Positions 33,709 to 42,380 of a DNA stretch of 64,000 nucleotides are shown here, piece after piece. This DNA is from Anaerolineales bacterium UBA6055 (lineage in GTDB: Bacteria; Chloroflexota; Anaerolineae; Aggregatilineales; Phototrophicaceae): NCBI GenBank assembly GCA_002428985.1, contig DIYL01000016.1, positions 1 to 64,000 of the forward strand, written 5' to 3'. Numbering within the stretch: the first letter of the stretch is position 1; every line of letters begins with the position of its first letter. A program made the position numbers and the translations under genes. The notes beneath the pieces are model-generated. The model had not been told where the DNA came from, did no database searches, and saw only the letters and a program-made list of their open reading frames with translations.

Positions 33709-34812
33709 GTGGAGACGATCATAAAAGGGCAAGATGTTGCGGGTTTTCGCCTGATTGAGCAAATAGGCATCGGCTCGGCGGGTGAAGTTTGGCGTGGAAC
33801 AGATGGTACAAAAAATGTCGCAGTGAAGTTCCTCAATACAACTTTGCTGCAACGAAAAGATCGTGATGTCCATTTACATCGCTTTCATAATGAGGCGTTT
33901 GCACTCAAACATGTTTCTGATTTAGAACATATCCCCACACATATTCATCATGACGTTAGTGTCGAACGCCCATACATTGTCATGGAATTCATCGAAAGTT
34001 CGTCATTTTCTGACTTAATGAGTCGTAATGAAATGTTGTATATGCCCTTACCTAACCGCTTAAGCGCACTGCAACGCCTCGCCGAGACATTACATATTGT
34101 GCACCGACGTGGGATTATTCATCGCGATATTAAACCTGGTAATATGCATGGGATTAGCGACCCATACTTGTTAGATTTTAGCATTGGGATACCAGTTAAA
34201 GAGGCCGAGTCGGTTGAACGTAGTGTGGGTACACCGCTCTATCTGACGCCTGACTTACTCCCACCATCACCCCGTACGGATAATTATGCATTTGCGATTG
34301 TGACATACGAATTGTTGTTCGGTCGGCATCCGCTCTTTGATTATCTGAATGTGCCCGAAAGCTCGGAAGCCTTGCGTGAGGTCGCTGGACAAACCATTAT
34401 TGATGAAACATGGCATCGCCCAAATCAATTAACAAAAACAGACTTACCTGTGAATCTACAAGGCGCAGACTTAGATACGTTGACACAAGTCTTTCAGAAT
34501 GCGTTTATGTTATCGGACGATAGATATGCCGATACAACAGCATTCATGAATGATGTACTAGAGACGATCCATGTTAAATCGAACGTTGCTTATTTGGATG
34601 AATTGCCAGTGCCTACAGGTGATGTTACAGTTGTATCTTTTGGTAGTGTTGAACAGTTCACAGATCATGCGGTTGAAGCATTTTCGGCTAATACCGACTT
34701 ACCTGAAGAAGATACGGGTAATCTTAATACCAGACAGTGGATTTTTGGATTGAGTGCATTATTTGTATTGATTTTTGTGGTGCTCGTGGTGTTGATTAGT
34801 TTGCCGAGTTAA
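33709..34812 (+). CDS. Membrane-anchored Ser/Thr protein kinase
   Basis: A 367-residue Hanks-type kinase with GTG start at 33709 behind TAAGGACG. It shows a Gly-rich loop (IGIGSAGEVWRG), VAVK with Lys40, the E-helix, HRDIKPGN as a complete catalytic loop and LLDFSIGIPV in place of D-F-G. The metal Asp is kept but Gly becomes Ser. A GTPLYLTPD activation segment follows. The C-terminus has one membrane span (WIFGLSALFVLIFVVLVVL) ending at the last residues, so there is no exported sensor domain. Catalysis looks possible. It pairs with the FHA gene upstream and a DUF4280 gene downstream. Confidence 0.92.
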   Translation: METIIKGQDVAGFRLIEQIGIGSAGEVWRGTDGTKNVAVKFLNTTLLQRKDRDVHLHRFHNEAFALKHVSDLEHIPTHIHHDVSVERPYIVMEFIESSSFSDLMSRNEMLYMPLPNRLSALQRLAETLHIVHRRGIIHRDIKPGNMHGISDPYLLDFSIGIPVKEAESVERSVGTPLYLTPDLLPPSPRTDNYAFAIVTYELLFGRHPLFDYLNVPESSEALREVAGQTIIDETWHRPNQLTKTDLPVNLQGADLDTLTQVFQNAFMLSDDRYADTTAFMNDVLETIHVKSNVAYLDELPVPTGDVTVVSFGSVEQFTDHAVEAFSANTDLPEEDTGNLNTRQWIFGLSALFVLIFVVLVVLISLPS

Positions 34813-34896
34813 CTGACTTGGTTGATCTTCACACCTAATTTTTCGTATAATAAATCATGAGCATCTTGTACGTGATAGAAGAAAAGGACAATTCTC

Positions 34897-35280
34897 ATGG
34901 CACAACTCGTTGCACAAACAGCAGCAATGCAATGTTCATTTGGGGCAGCGCCAGCGGTTTTAGCAGTCACTATCCCAGGCGTAACCGCCAATAAAATGAC
35001 TGCAGCTAATATCAATGATGCCATCCCAACGACCAATATCCCGACATTTGGTATGTGTTCATCGTTGACCAACCCTGCGACTGCATCAGCAACATCAGCT
35101 GCAAGTGGTGTGCTAACACCAACCCCTTGTCTACCTGTAACCGTTGCATGGGCACCGGGGTCACCAACGGTCACTTTGCGTAAAGCACCAGCACTCAATA
35201 ATTCATCCAAATGCAATTGTTCATATCTTGGTGTGATTTCGATTACTTACGCAGGTACAACAACAGTCAACGTTGCATAG
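34897..35280 (+). CDS. DUF4280 (PAAR-like) spike-tip candidate
   Basis: The 127-residue protein begins LVAQTAAMQCSFGAAPAVLA, the characteristic DUF4280 start with C-S-F-G. It continues through PNIPTFGMCSS-like and TPTPCLPV segments to SSKCNCSYLGVISITYAG. Five Cys are spread along the chain. DUF4280 proteins are PAAR-like tips of contractile or type VI spikes, or are linked to secreted toxins. An AAAAGGA site lies before the ATG. It comes 84 bp after the FHA/kinase pair, and a terminator follows, so the three genes may form one unit. This places a probable spike-tip gene ~26 kb from the main injection operon. Confidence 0.82.
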   Translation: MAQLVAQTAAMQCSFGAAPAVLAVTIPGVTANKMTAANINDAIPTTNIPTFGMCSSLTNPATASATSAASGVLTPTPCLPVTVAWAPGSPTVTLRKAPALNNSSKCNCSYLGVISITYAGTTTVNVA

Positions 35281-35312
35281 TATTTAATTTAATACAGTTA
35301 GATTCTGATAGA

Positions 35313-35338
35313 AGGCGGCACAGATGCCGTCTTTCTTT
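35313..35338 (+). terminator. Rho-independent terminator after the DUF4280 gene
   Basis: AGGCGGCA (35313-35320) pairs with TGCCGTCT (35325-35332) around CAGA, with one G-U pair, and is followed by TTCTTT. Confidence 0.85.
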
Positions 35339-35377
35339 ATGTAAATTAATCAAACCATTTAAAAAGAAGGTTATGAC

Positions 35378-36157
35378 ATGACTTTAGCTGCTCAACTCTA
35401 CACAATTCGTGACCACACACAAACAACCGATGATTTCGCCACCAGCATGAAAAAGATTAGTGACATCGGTTATACAACAGTCCAAGTCTCGGCTATTGGT
35501 GGCGACATTCCTCATGAGGATGTCAAACAGATTTGTGATGATAGTGGTCTAAAAATTTGTAATACGCATATTGCCTACGACACACTCCTCAACGACATTG
35601 ATGCTGTTATTGCACAACACGAATTATGGGATACCAAACATGTTGCTATCGGCAGCATGCCCAATGAATTCCGTACAGATGAAGCGGGGTATCGTAAATT
35701 TGCTGAGATTGCTAATGGGATTGGCGAAAAACTCGCCGATGCAGGACTGACATTTAGCTATCATAATCATAGCTTCGAGTTCATGCGCTTTAATGGCACA
35801 ACCGGACTCGATATTCTGTATAACGAAACCAATCCTGAGTTTGTGCAAGCAGAGATTGACACCTACTGGATCCAACATGGCGGTGGTGATCCAATTGCGT
35901 GGATTGATCGGATGGCAAACCGGATGCCTGTGGTGCACCTCAAAGATTTGGTGATGATGCCTGGTGATGATCCGTGGAAACCTGTGCAAGCGATGGCGGA
36001 AGTCGGTGAAGGTAACCTCAATTGGCGTGGCATTATTGATGCATGCCAGCGTGCTAAGGTTGAATATTATGCGGTTGAGCAAGATATTTGCCCCGGTGAT
36101 CCCTTCGAAAGTCTCGCCATTAGCTATAAAAACCTAGTAGCGATGGGATTGCAATAG
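35378..36157 (+). CDS. Sugar phosphate isomerase/epimerase family TIM barrel
   Basis: A 259-residue protein of the xylose-isomerase-like / AP-endonuclease-2 fold: SDIGYTTVQVSAIGG near the start, ICNTHIAYDTLL, the metal motif FSYHNHSFEF, VQAEIDTYWIQHGGGDP with a Glu ligand, VVHLKDL, and the end EYYAVEQDICPGDP with a final Glu. Such enzymes rearrange sugars, inositol derivatives or hydroxypyruvate. An AAGAAGG site precedes the ATG at 35378. It is monocistronic, with a terminator before it and a large inverted repeat after it. The substrate cannot be read. Confidence 0.88.
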   Translation: MTLAAQLYTIRDHTQTTDDFATSMKKISDIGYTTVQVSAIGGDIPHEDVKQICDDSGLKICNTHIAYDTLLNDIDAVIAQHELWDTKHVAIGSMPNEFRTDEAGYRKFAEIANGIGEKLADAGLTFSYHNHSFEFMRFNGTTGLDILYNETNPEFVQAEIDTYWIQHGGGDPIAWIDRMANRMPVVHLKDLVMMPGDDPWKPVQAMAEVGEGNLNWRGIIDACQRAKVEYYAVEQDICPGDPFESLAISYKNLVAMGLQ

Positions 36158-36230
36158 CATCGCGTTGTATCTCTGATAGCTGACTTGTTTCGTTGTCGTG
36201 ACTTAAATCGAAAATAACCAGTATGAAAAG

Positions 36231-36289
36231 CCGTCTGTCTATATCATTTGTGACGTACTATGTCGACTATAATGATGATAGGTAGACGG
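36231..36289. repeat. Long inverted repeat between the isomerase and SGNH-like genes
   Basis: The arms CCGTCTGTCTATATCATT (36231-36248) and AATGATGATAGGTAGACGG (36271-36289) pair almost fully, with one bulge and one mismatch, around a 22-base loop. It lies between the stop at 36157 and the TTG start at 36318. A role as terminator, leader structure or relic of a small mobile repeat is possible; no T run follows. Confidence 0.55.
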
Positions 36290-36317
36290 TGATTGAAGTT
36301 CGGTTAGGAGTGCAATC

Positions 36318-37196
36318 TTGTCACGAAGGCAATTGATACCACGTAAATATCGTAAGCGCATCATTGGTATACTCACAGCGGTGTTAGGATCGATCTTTTT
36401 GCTGGACGGTCTATTGTTGTGGACGGATCCATTAGGGGCAGTGGCATATTCTCATTCAACGGTGAGCTTCATTATGAATACAGTTCCCGATGAGACAGGG
36501 TACCGGTTAAATGCTGGCGAGCATTATTTCCATTACTATACAATGACAATTGATGAGGATGGGTATCGTGTTGTGCCGGATACCGACCACGATGCAGACT
36601 GCACGATTGCTATGATTGGCGACAGCGTGACAATGGGGATTGGTGTTGATGATGCCGAAACATGGGTCAATCTGGTCGCGCGAGATATTCCTGATGTACG
36701 CTTGATCAACACAGCACGATCCGATTATGCGGTGCAAGATGTCTACCAATTAATGCAGACGACACCAGCCGATGGATACATCTGGTTGATGATTGAAAAC
36801 GATGTTGTGGACGAATATGTATTTCGCTCTCTAATCCCAAATCAAAACCCGTACCTTCCGGCAACGCGCCTTTACCTCGAACGTCTACGTAGTAGGTTGT
36901 CTTTTGGCAATGTGCGTGAGGTCGATGCCGAAGGACAACGGAGCACCGATTTTGATAATTATTGGGATTTTAGTGACCGCATTCTATCCAATGATAATGT
37001 GTTCGGATTTGCATTTGAGACGGGTGCTGTCAGTCGGGAAACTGCCGAACGCTATGACAATGTCGTTTCAATTCCGCATTTCGGCGAGTCGATCAGCACG
37101 ATTGATTTTCACCCGTCAGTCGTAGGGCACCAAAATATTGCAAACAGTGTCGCTGATGACATTGAATCCTTTGTCGATGGTATATGTGCAACTTGA
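36318..37196 (+). CDS. Membrane-anchored SGNH/GDSL-like hydrolase
   Basis: The TTG start at 36318 is supported by AGGAG eight bases upstream. The N-terminus is basic, then one membrane anchor (IIGILTAVLGSIFLLDGLLLW). The exported part contains CTIAMIGDSVTMGIGVDD, the GDS-Ser block I motif with Thr where Leu is common, and a closing IDFHPSVVGHQNIANSV, the D-x-H block V motif. These give the catalytic Ser, Asp and His. The ~290-residue length suits acyl- or acetyl-hydrolases acting on surface polysaccharide. The N-D block (IENDVVDEY) is roughly where block III is expected. Confidence 0.82.
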   Translation: MSRRQLIPRKYRKRIIGILTAVLGSIFLLDGLLLWTDPLGAVAYSHSTVSFIMNTVPDETGYRLNAGEHYFHYYTMTIDEDGYRVVPDTDHDADCTIAMIGDSVTMGIGVDDAETWVNLVARDIPDVRLINTARSDYAVQDVYQLMQTTPADGYIWLMIENDVVDEYVFRSLIPNQNPYLPATRLYLERLRSRLSFGNVREVDAEGQRSTDFDNYWDFSDRILSNDNVFGFAFETGAVSRETAERYDNVVSIPHFGESISTIDFHPSVVGHQNIANSVADDIESFVDGICAT

Positions 37197-37335
37197 TGTT
37201 TATCTAGACAGTATACCCTGCAAAGTGATCGACTATACCTATGATAAAGTACCAATGATTGCTAAAGTCTATAGACTCGTGGTTACGCTAACGCTCTACC
37301 TTAGACTATCCCTCTTACCAAAAAAGGAGCGCTAA

Positions 37336-37746
37336 ATGAAAAACTATTCTGATGATATAAATCACGACAATTATTTTGGTATAGATGAAGATACAAATTA
37401 TCGTGTCAAGATTGCAGTTCACCACAGCTTTCGTCACCCACTTTATTTTCATTACTCCAGTTTAGATGAACAGAAGGACGAATTTTATCTAATATTTCAT
37501 GAGGTCGCATTTTTTGAAAGTGCATTTCAAATGGAAAGAAATGTGATTTTTAAACTTGCAACAGAGGAAATGACTCAACAATTTTGTAAAACCATCGTGA
37601 TGCCAAAGTTGAGTGAAACATACACGTATAGCATGTTTTATTCAGACTTTTCTAATACGCCAATACGCATCGTTGCGAGGAGTGCAAGACTCACCACCGA
37701 TGTACACTCCACTATCAAAAGTGCACAAGAATCGCAACCTAAGTGA
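37336..37746 (+). CDS. Hypothetical protein, 136 aa (tandem paralogue 1)
   Basis: The product shares the start N-x-N/D-Y-F-G-I-D/E-E and the end P-I/V-x-I-V/I-A-R-x-A-x-L/I with the next gene, so the two are tandem duplicates. Between them it has a beta-rich pattern (YRVKIAVHHSFRHPLYFHY, DEFYLIFHEVAFFES). There is no signal peptide or catalytic motif. An AAAAGGAG site precedes the ATG. I do not recognise the family. Small beta-rich tandem duplicates are sometimes immunity proteins, but no toxin gene is next to it. Confidence 0.68.
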   Translation: MKNYSDDINHDNYFGIDEDTNYRVKIAVHHSFRHPLYFHYSSLDEQKDEFYLIFHEVAFFESAFQMERNVIFKLATEEMTQQFCKTIVMPKLSETYTYSMFYSDFSNTPIRIVARSARLTTDVHSTIKSAQESQPK

Positions 37747-37748
37747 CT

Positions 37749-38129
37749 ATGACAGACTCCAATATCAATAATTATTTTGGAATTGAAGAATGTGACAATT
37801 ATGTATGCAAATTATCTGTGTATACATCAGGATATGATTTACTATATTTAGATATTTGGAAGTCAGGTGATATATCAAGTAAGTTCTATGTTGTCTTTGA
37901 AAACGTTTTATACTTTAGCGGTGTCACACAGTGGAAAGGTGGGGCATATTTCCGATTGGGTACAGTTGAAGAAACAAAAGAAATCTTAACCTCTCTACAA
38001 AAGAGTGATGACTATTTAGATTATAACCTGTTTATCTCGGATACAAGTGATGCGATGGTTAAAATTATTGCGAGAGATGCGAAAATTGACACAGTGGGAC
38101 ATCCTCCAATTGAAAACGAAATATCATAA
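37749..38129 (+). CDS. Hypothetical protein, 126 aa (tandem paralogue 2)
   Basis: The ATG at 37749 lies two bases after the stop of the previous gene; a GTG at 37743 overlapping that stop is the other candidate. The protein (MTDSNINNYFGIEECDNYV start) matches the upstream product in its N-terminal N-Y-F-G-I motif, a central FYVVFENVLYFSGV strand pair and the IIARDAKIDTV end. The middle has diverged. The pair is certainly co-translated. Function is unknown. Confidence 0.66.
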   Translation: MTDSNINNYFGIEECDNYVCKLSVYTSGYDLLYLDIWKSGDISSKFYVVFENVLYFSGVTQWKGGAYFRLGTVEETKEILTSLQKSDDYLDYNLFISDTSDAMVKIIARDAKIDTVGHPPIENEIS

Positions 38130-38194
38130 CACTATTATCAGTTGCTGAGTTGAATGCAAGAAAGTGGTTGGAATACTCATAAAATATTGTTATC

Positions 38195-38312
38195 CCATGC
38201 TAGCTTTTCTTCTTTGCTTTCCCAGCAAGCAACAGCTTCGGTGGGGTGGGTGGCGGAAGCGAAGAATCGCGTCCCTACGAAAATCTCCGCAAACCCTTGT
38301 AGAGACAGGCTT
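38195..38312 (+). repeat. ~120-bp dispersed repeat, copy A
   Basis: This non-coding segment of the 335-bp gap 38130-38464 matches 39488-39612 in the same orientation. Shared words are CTAGCTT, AGCTTCGGxGGGGT, AAGAATCGC, TCCCTAC and ATCTCCGCAAACC. The similarity is patchy, with substitutions and small indels, so the copies are old. The two copies flank the TPR gene. It has no ORF, and I do not recognise a known element. Confidence 0.6.
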
Positions 38313-38464
38313 CTGACTGTTCGACGAATGATAATGGTTTCGGGCAAGTATAGGAACATTCGAACATAGTTTGGGCATTAGCTTAAGCAATGTATCATAT
38401 TTGTAAAAGCTACAAACCGATGTATTCTTGAAGTAATGCTCATTCTTATATACAGGAGTAGATT

Positions 38465-39460
38465 TTGTTTTTAATATCTCAAAATACACAAAAATATGTA
38501 GCTCAAAGTCTGATATTGATTGTATTTTGTTTTCTTATCTCTACACAATACATTTTTGCTCAAGATGATATAAGTTGCTCATTAAACACAGATTATTTAG
38601 AACTTGCTAGGCATCAACACACTTCAGGTAGTTTTGAATTAGCTATAGAGAGTATTACATGTGCATTATTAAAGGATGAGTTAACTTCTGAGATTTATAT
38701 GTATCGTGGTGTAATGTATCTTGCTACTGAACAACCAACTGAGGCTCTTGTTGATTTTACACGTGCAATAGAAATCGATAATTCAATTCCTCATTATTAT
38801 TACTCACGTGGTATAAGCTATTCGATGCTCCAAGAGGTTGAACTTGCTATCGAAGAGTTTACTAAAGCTATTGATTTAGATTCTAGCAATGCTGATTTTT
38901 ACTTTGCATTGGCAGAAATATATATGCAACTTGAGAATGTTGAACATGCAGAGCAGATACTAAATCAAGCTATTGACAACAATCCTGCTGATGCAAAGGC
39001 GTATGCACAGCGGGGCTATTTTTATTACACGCTTGAAGAATATGATAAGAGTGAAGATGATTTTATAACTGCAATCGAACTAGACCCTATGATTGCATCA
39101 ATATACTTCAATAAAGGTACTGTAGAATATTCAGTGAATTCTTTAGATCTGGCTGTAACAAGCTATACAATTGCAATTCTTATAGAATTGGAATTTGTTG
39201 AAGCATATCGTCAACGTGCTATTGCATATATCAAGTTAGGGGAAACTGAAAAAGCCAACGATGACATTGAATATGCCTTTACAATCGATAATGACCCTAA
39301 ATACTATAGTGCTTTTGCATATGCTTATAGTTTCCTAGGTGATTTAGAGAATTCTTTGAAGTACTTTCACATATATCAAAGCTTAGTAGATGATGATGAA
39401 ATTGACGAATTTACACTTGAAATTATAGAGGCACTTGAAGAGGCGTTGGATTCAGAATGA
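38465..39460 (+). CDS. Secreted TPR-repeat protein
   Basis: The TTG start at 38465 follows AGGAG. A basic N-terminus leads into a hydrophobic signal (SLILIVFCFLISTQYIFAQ), so the protein is exported or anchored. About seven tetratricopeptide repeats follow (residues ~45-315), with units such as EALVDFTRAIEIDNSIPHYY, LAIEEFTKAIDLDSSNADFY and KSEDDFITAIELDP. TPRs mediate protein contacts. The gene is markedly AT-rich compared with the metabolic genes and is flanked by copies of a ~120-bp repeat, so it may be an acquired cassette. It has no enzymatic domain. Confidence 0.88.
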   Translation: MFLISQNTQKYVAQSLILIVFCFLISTQYIFAQDDISCSLNTDYLELARHQHTSGSFELAIESITCALLKDELTSEIYMYRGVMYLATEQPTEALVDFTRAIEIDNSIPHYYYSRGISYSMLQEVELAIEEFTKAIDLDSSNADFYFALAEIYMQLENVEHAEQILNQAIDNNPADAKAYAQRGYFYYTLEEYDKSEDDFITAIELDPMIASIYFNKGTVEYSVNSLDLAVTSYTIAILIELEFVEAYRQRAIAYIKLGETEKANDDIEYAFTIDNDPKYYSAFAYAYSFLGDLENSLKYFHIYQSLVDDDEIDEFTLEIIEALEEALDSE

Positions 39461-39487
39461 GTTTACTACTACGACCTTCAAAATAAG

Positions 39488-39612
39488 CCATCCCTATTCT
39501 AGCTTCCCAGTTTTCATAGCAGGCAAAAGCTTCGGCGGGGTAGCGGTGGTAAACGATAAGAATCGCCTCCCTACAACAATCTCCGCAAACCGTTTTAGGA
39601 AGAGGCTGTTAT
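39488..39612 (+). repeat. ~120-bp dispersed repeat, copy B
   Basis: Direct-orientation partner of the repeat at 38195-38312. The same words occur in the same order (CTAGCTT, AAGCTTCGGCGGGGT, AAGAATCGCC, TCCCTAC, ATCTCCGCAAACCG). It starts 28 bp after the TPR stop codon. The spacing of matching words agrees to within a few bases. Confidence 0.6.
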
Positions 39613-39687
39613 GCAATATTTACGTGCATCCGTCCGTCCACCGACATATGATTTCTTACGTCAGCATTTTAGCATAATTAATGACAA

Positions 39688-40476
39688 CTAGATCTCGTCA
39701 AGTGCACCACCGATGTTCTCTTGTCGGAAGATACTGCGGGCATGATCGGATAAATTATCATAGCTCCCCTGTGGAATGCCAATCCGACGTGAACCGGCAT
39801 CAACCCATGGACGTGTATACACGAGGGCTAGGTTGGGACGCGGGGCATCAGATTTATTCTCTGTGCCACGATGCCACATCCGGCCATCACGGATAAATAG
39901 TGATCCGGCTGGCATGGTTGCCATTTGTGATTGCATCATCGGCGCGAGGGCTTCAATTTTGTCCATTCCGAATGTGTTGAGGTGCGTCCCACCCGACCAG
40001 AATTCAATCGGGCCATTCTCCTCTGTAATATCGACTAGTGGGATATTCACGACCATATGATAGGGTGGTGGTTTAATGTCTGTCTCTGGAAACAGTGAGT
40101 AAACATCGGCATGTGGCGGTTGAAACTCTGAACCGGGGATGCAAGTGTTCGACGCTAGATAATGGCAGACATAATCTTTACCGAGTAAGTCATTAAGAAT
40201 CGGCAGGACAAATGGGTTGGCAATCACACGTTCATCAGCAAAGGGCGCTCGAAATGGTAGATATGTGCGATAGTGATTTTTGCCAAATGTTGGGTCGGGA
40301 TTTTCTAAGTATTTATCAAAGATTGTCTGATGTTCATTAAATAGTGAGTCAATCAAATCATCAGGTAAAACCCGCTCAAATATCACATATCCGTTTACTT
40401 TGATGAGTGTGAGGGCTTGACTGTATGTATCGAGTGAGAGTTGTCCACTTGCAAGTTCATCGGCTGATAATTTCAT
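39688..40476 (-). CDS. Phytanoyl-CoA dioxygenase (PhyH) family protein
   Basis: The ATG at 40476 is preceded by GGAG at six bases; an in-frame TTG at 40488 is less likely. The ~262-residue protein carries the Fe(II)/2-oxoglutarate site: QPPHADVYSLF with the H-x-D pair, FIRDGRMWHRGTENKS with the distal His, and NLALVYTRPW with an Arg that could bind 2-oxoglutarate. The early KVNGYVIFERVLPDDLIDSL is typical of PhyH proteins. It would hydroxylate a small molecule or lipid in the cytoplasm. A separate leftward pair of genes lies upstream. Confidence 0.9.
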   Translation of the reverse strand: MKLSADELASGQLSLDTYSQALTLIKVNGYVIFERVLPDDLIDSLFNEHQTIFDKYLENPDPTFGKNHYRTYLPFRAPFADERVIANPFVLPILNDLLGKDYVCHYLASNTCIPGSEFQPPHADVYSLFPETDIKPPPYHMVVNIPLVDITEENGPIEFWSGGTHLNTFGMDKIEALAPMMQSQMATMPAGSLFIRDGRMWHRGTENKSDAPRPNLALVYTRPWVDAGSRRIGIPQGSYDNLSDHARSIFRQENIGGALDEI

Positions 40477-40524
40477 CGGATGCTCCAACCTGCTACCATC
40501 TATTTTTATCAGTATATCCCATTT

Positions 40525-41211
40525 TTATTCGGACTGGGTTCTTATCGCCCGAAAATATCCGCGCGGCAACGGTATCCACTCACCGTCAAGATATTGTCGA
40601 TGTTGTTGATGTTTAGTTCTAAATCCTAGTGATTGTAAGTGGGTCACCAGATTACCAACTGTATAGTTGTCGTATTCGTGATACTCTCCGACAATTTCTT
40701 TTACCCGATGTAATTGCGTCGCTGTCAATATGATTGGGAATTCTGCACCCTCACAATCAAGCTTGAGTAGACGAATTGATTGTTCGCCAATGAGTGTGTC
40801 TAATGAAATTGTTGGTACAGTATATGTATCCGCCGGAGATACTCGACTGATTGCACCACCTGTATTGATGAAATTACCATCTAGTATCGGAAAATCGCTG
40901 ATAGATACAGTCTCGTTATGTGAATTTGATTTCCAGACTGCTGCTTGATGGAATTTGACTTTCTCTGTTGATGTATAGTCCGCAAGATGTGCGTGTAGCT
41001 GTCTGGCGTTTTCAGGATGCGGTTCGACACAGATCACTTTATTCGCACCACGTACCAATGATGCAAATGCAAAACTGCCAATATGCGCCCCCACGTCAAT
41101 GATGACATCAGACGCATCAAAGCGTGCTGGCAGTTGATATTCATTATTAAAGTAGACCATGCAAAAAATCGCAAAGTCTAGTGTATGCTCACGGAAGGTG
41201 AAGGTCGTCAC
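40525..41211 (-). CDS. FkbM family methyltransferase
   Basis: A 228-residue SAM-dependent methyltransferase of the FkbM type. Landmarks are VIIDVGAHIGSFAFASLVRG (SAM loop), KVICVEPHPENARQLHAHL (acidic ribose-binding Glu), ISLDTLIGEQSIRLLKLDCEGAEFPIIL (the D-C-E-G-A-E motif diagnostic of the family) and EIVGEYHEYD. FkbM-type enzymes O-methylate sugars or polyketide hydroxyls. Its start overlaps the end of the aminotransferase gene by 4 bp (ATGA), so they are co-translated, which suggests a small biosynthetic or glycan-decorating unit. Confidence 0.9.
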   Translation of the reverse strand: MTTFTFREHTLDFAIFCMVYFNNEYQLPARFDASDVIIDVGAHIGSFAFASLVRGANKVICVEPHPENARQLHAHLADYTSTEKVKFHQAAVWKSNSHNETVSISDFPILDGNFINTGGAISRVSPADTYTVPTISLDTLIGEQSIRLLKLDCEGAEFPIILTATQLHRVKEIVGEYHEYDNYTVGNLVTHLQSLGFRTKHQQHRQYLDGEWIPLPRGYFRAIRTQSE

Positions 41212-42380
41212 AGGGTTTCAATTGCTGTACAGAAACGGTCAATTTCCTCGGTTGTATTGTAATAGTGAACCGACGCTCTGACGATATGTTCTAAATCGCG
41301 TGCTTCCATATCCAAGCGGGTTGATGATCGTCCCGACACAGTGACATTCATTCTCTGTTGTGCGAGGGTGGCTTTGATCTCATTTTCGTCTTGACCATCA
41401 ACTTGGAATGTCACAATACCGCATTGGTTTTGACCGATATCTTGAACGGTCACTGTCGGAATGGATGACAATTTTGTGCGTAACTCACTCGCAAGCGTGA
41501 TAACACGTTCAGAGATTTCCTCCATACCCCATGCCAGTGCATAATCGACGGCTGCTCCTAAGCCCAAGCGGTTTGCAATTGATGACTCCCATTTTTCAAA
41601 GCGTCGTCCATCGTTTTTCATTTCGTAGGTTGTCACATCTGTCCATTCTGCCGAGTGTAAATCGAGGGTTGGTGGAATCAGTTGAGGTATACGATCTTCT
41701 TTGACATACAAAAAGCCTGTTCCGCGCGGACCACGTAAATACTTGCGCCCCGTGACCGACATCATGTCACATCCGATTTTGTTGACATCTACGAGTAATT
41801 GCCCGACACTCTGGCACGCATCCAATAGATAGAGAATATCGTGTTGACGAGCTATAGCACCGACAGCTTCTGCTGGATTAATCAGCCCACCATTGGTCGG
41901 CACATGGGTCATCGCGATTAGTTTAACGCGATCATCTATTAATTCTCCAAGCGCTGTTACTGACAACTGTCCATATTCGTCACTAGGTACAGGAATGATC
42001 TCGACGCCATATTGTTCGGCAACTTGTAAAAAGGCGATATAGTTCGCAGCGTATTCGGCACGGGCAGTCAGAATTTTGTCACCTGCTTGAAAGGGAATCG
42101 CATAGAATGCTTGTACCCACGCATGGCTAGCGCTCGTCATGAGTGAAATTTCGTTAGACTGTGCACCAATAAGGGTTGCAATCGATGTGTAAACCGCTTG
42201 GGTACGATCACGTGCTTCATTTGCAGATTCATAGCCGCCAATCATCATCTCACGTTCAAGATGATTCACGACTGTATCGCGTACAATCTTTGGCATAAGT
42301 GCTGCCCCTGCATTGTTGAAATGTAATACGTCTTCGCAACCGGGGGTGTCTTGCCGTGCTTTTTGAATGTCGATAGTCAT
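41208..42380 (-). CDS. Class V aminotransferase (cysteine desulfurase / epimerase-like)
   Basis: The ATG at 42380 follows GAGGAGA; the frame is open five codons earlier. The 390-residue PLP enzyme has DVLHFNNAGAALMPKIV at the start, SLMTSASHAWVQAFYAI, MTHVPTNGGLINP, LYLLDACQSVGQLLVDV (PLP-ring Asp) and MSVTGRKYLRGPRGTGFLYV with the Schiff-base Lys. The G-R-K-Y-L-R-G-P-R-G-T-G motif fits isopenicillin-epimerase/CsdA-like subgroups. No active-site Cys loop of true desulfurases was obvious. It is operonic with the FkbM methyltransferase. Its exact reaction is unknown. Confidence 0.88.
   Translation of the reverse strand: MTIDIQKARQDTPGCEDVLHFNNAGAALMPKIVRDTVVNHLEREMMIGGYESANEARDRTQAVYTSIATLIGAQSNEISLMTSASHAWVQAFYAIPFQAGDKILTARAEYAANYIAFLQVAEQYGVEIIPVPSDEYGQLSVTALGELIDDRVKLIAMTHVPTNGGLINPAEAVGAIARQHDILYLLDACQSVGQLLVDVNKIGCDMMSVTGRKYLRGPRGTGFLYVKEDRIPQLIPPTLDLHSAEWTDVTTYEMKNDGRRFEKWESSIANRLGLGAAVDYALAWGMEEISERVITLASELRTKLSSIPTVTVQDIGQNQCGIVTFQVDGQDENEIKATLAQQRMNVTVSGRSSTRLDMEARDLEHIVRASVHYYNTTEEIDRFCTAIETL

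Noticed and set aside
34809..35216. 135-aa minus-strand frame opposite the DUF4280 gene
   Set aside because: The plus strand has a recognisable DUF4280 protein with a good ribosome site and a terminator; the minus frame is its shadow with no family features.
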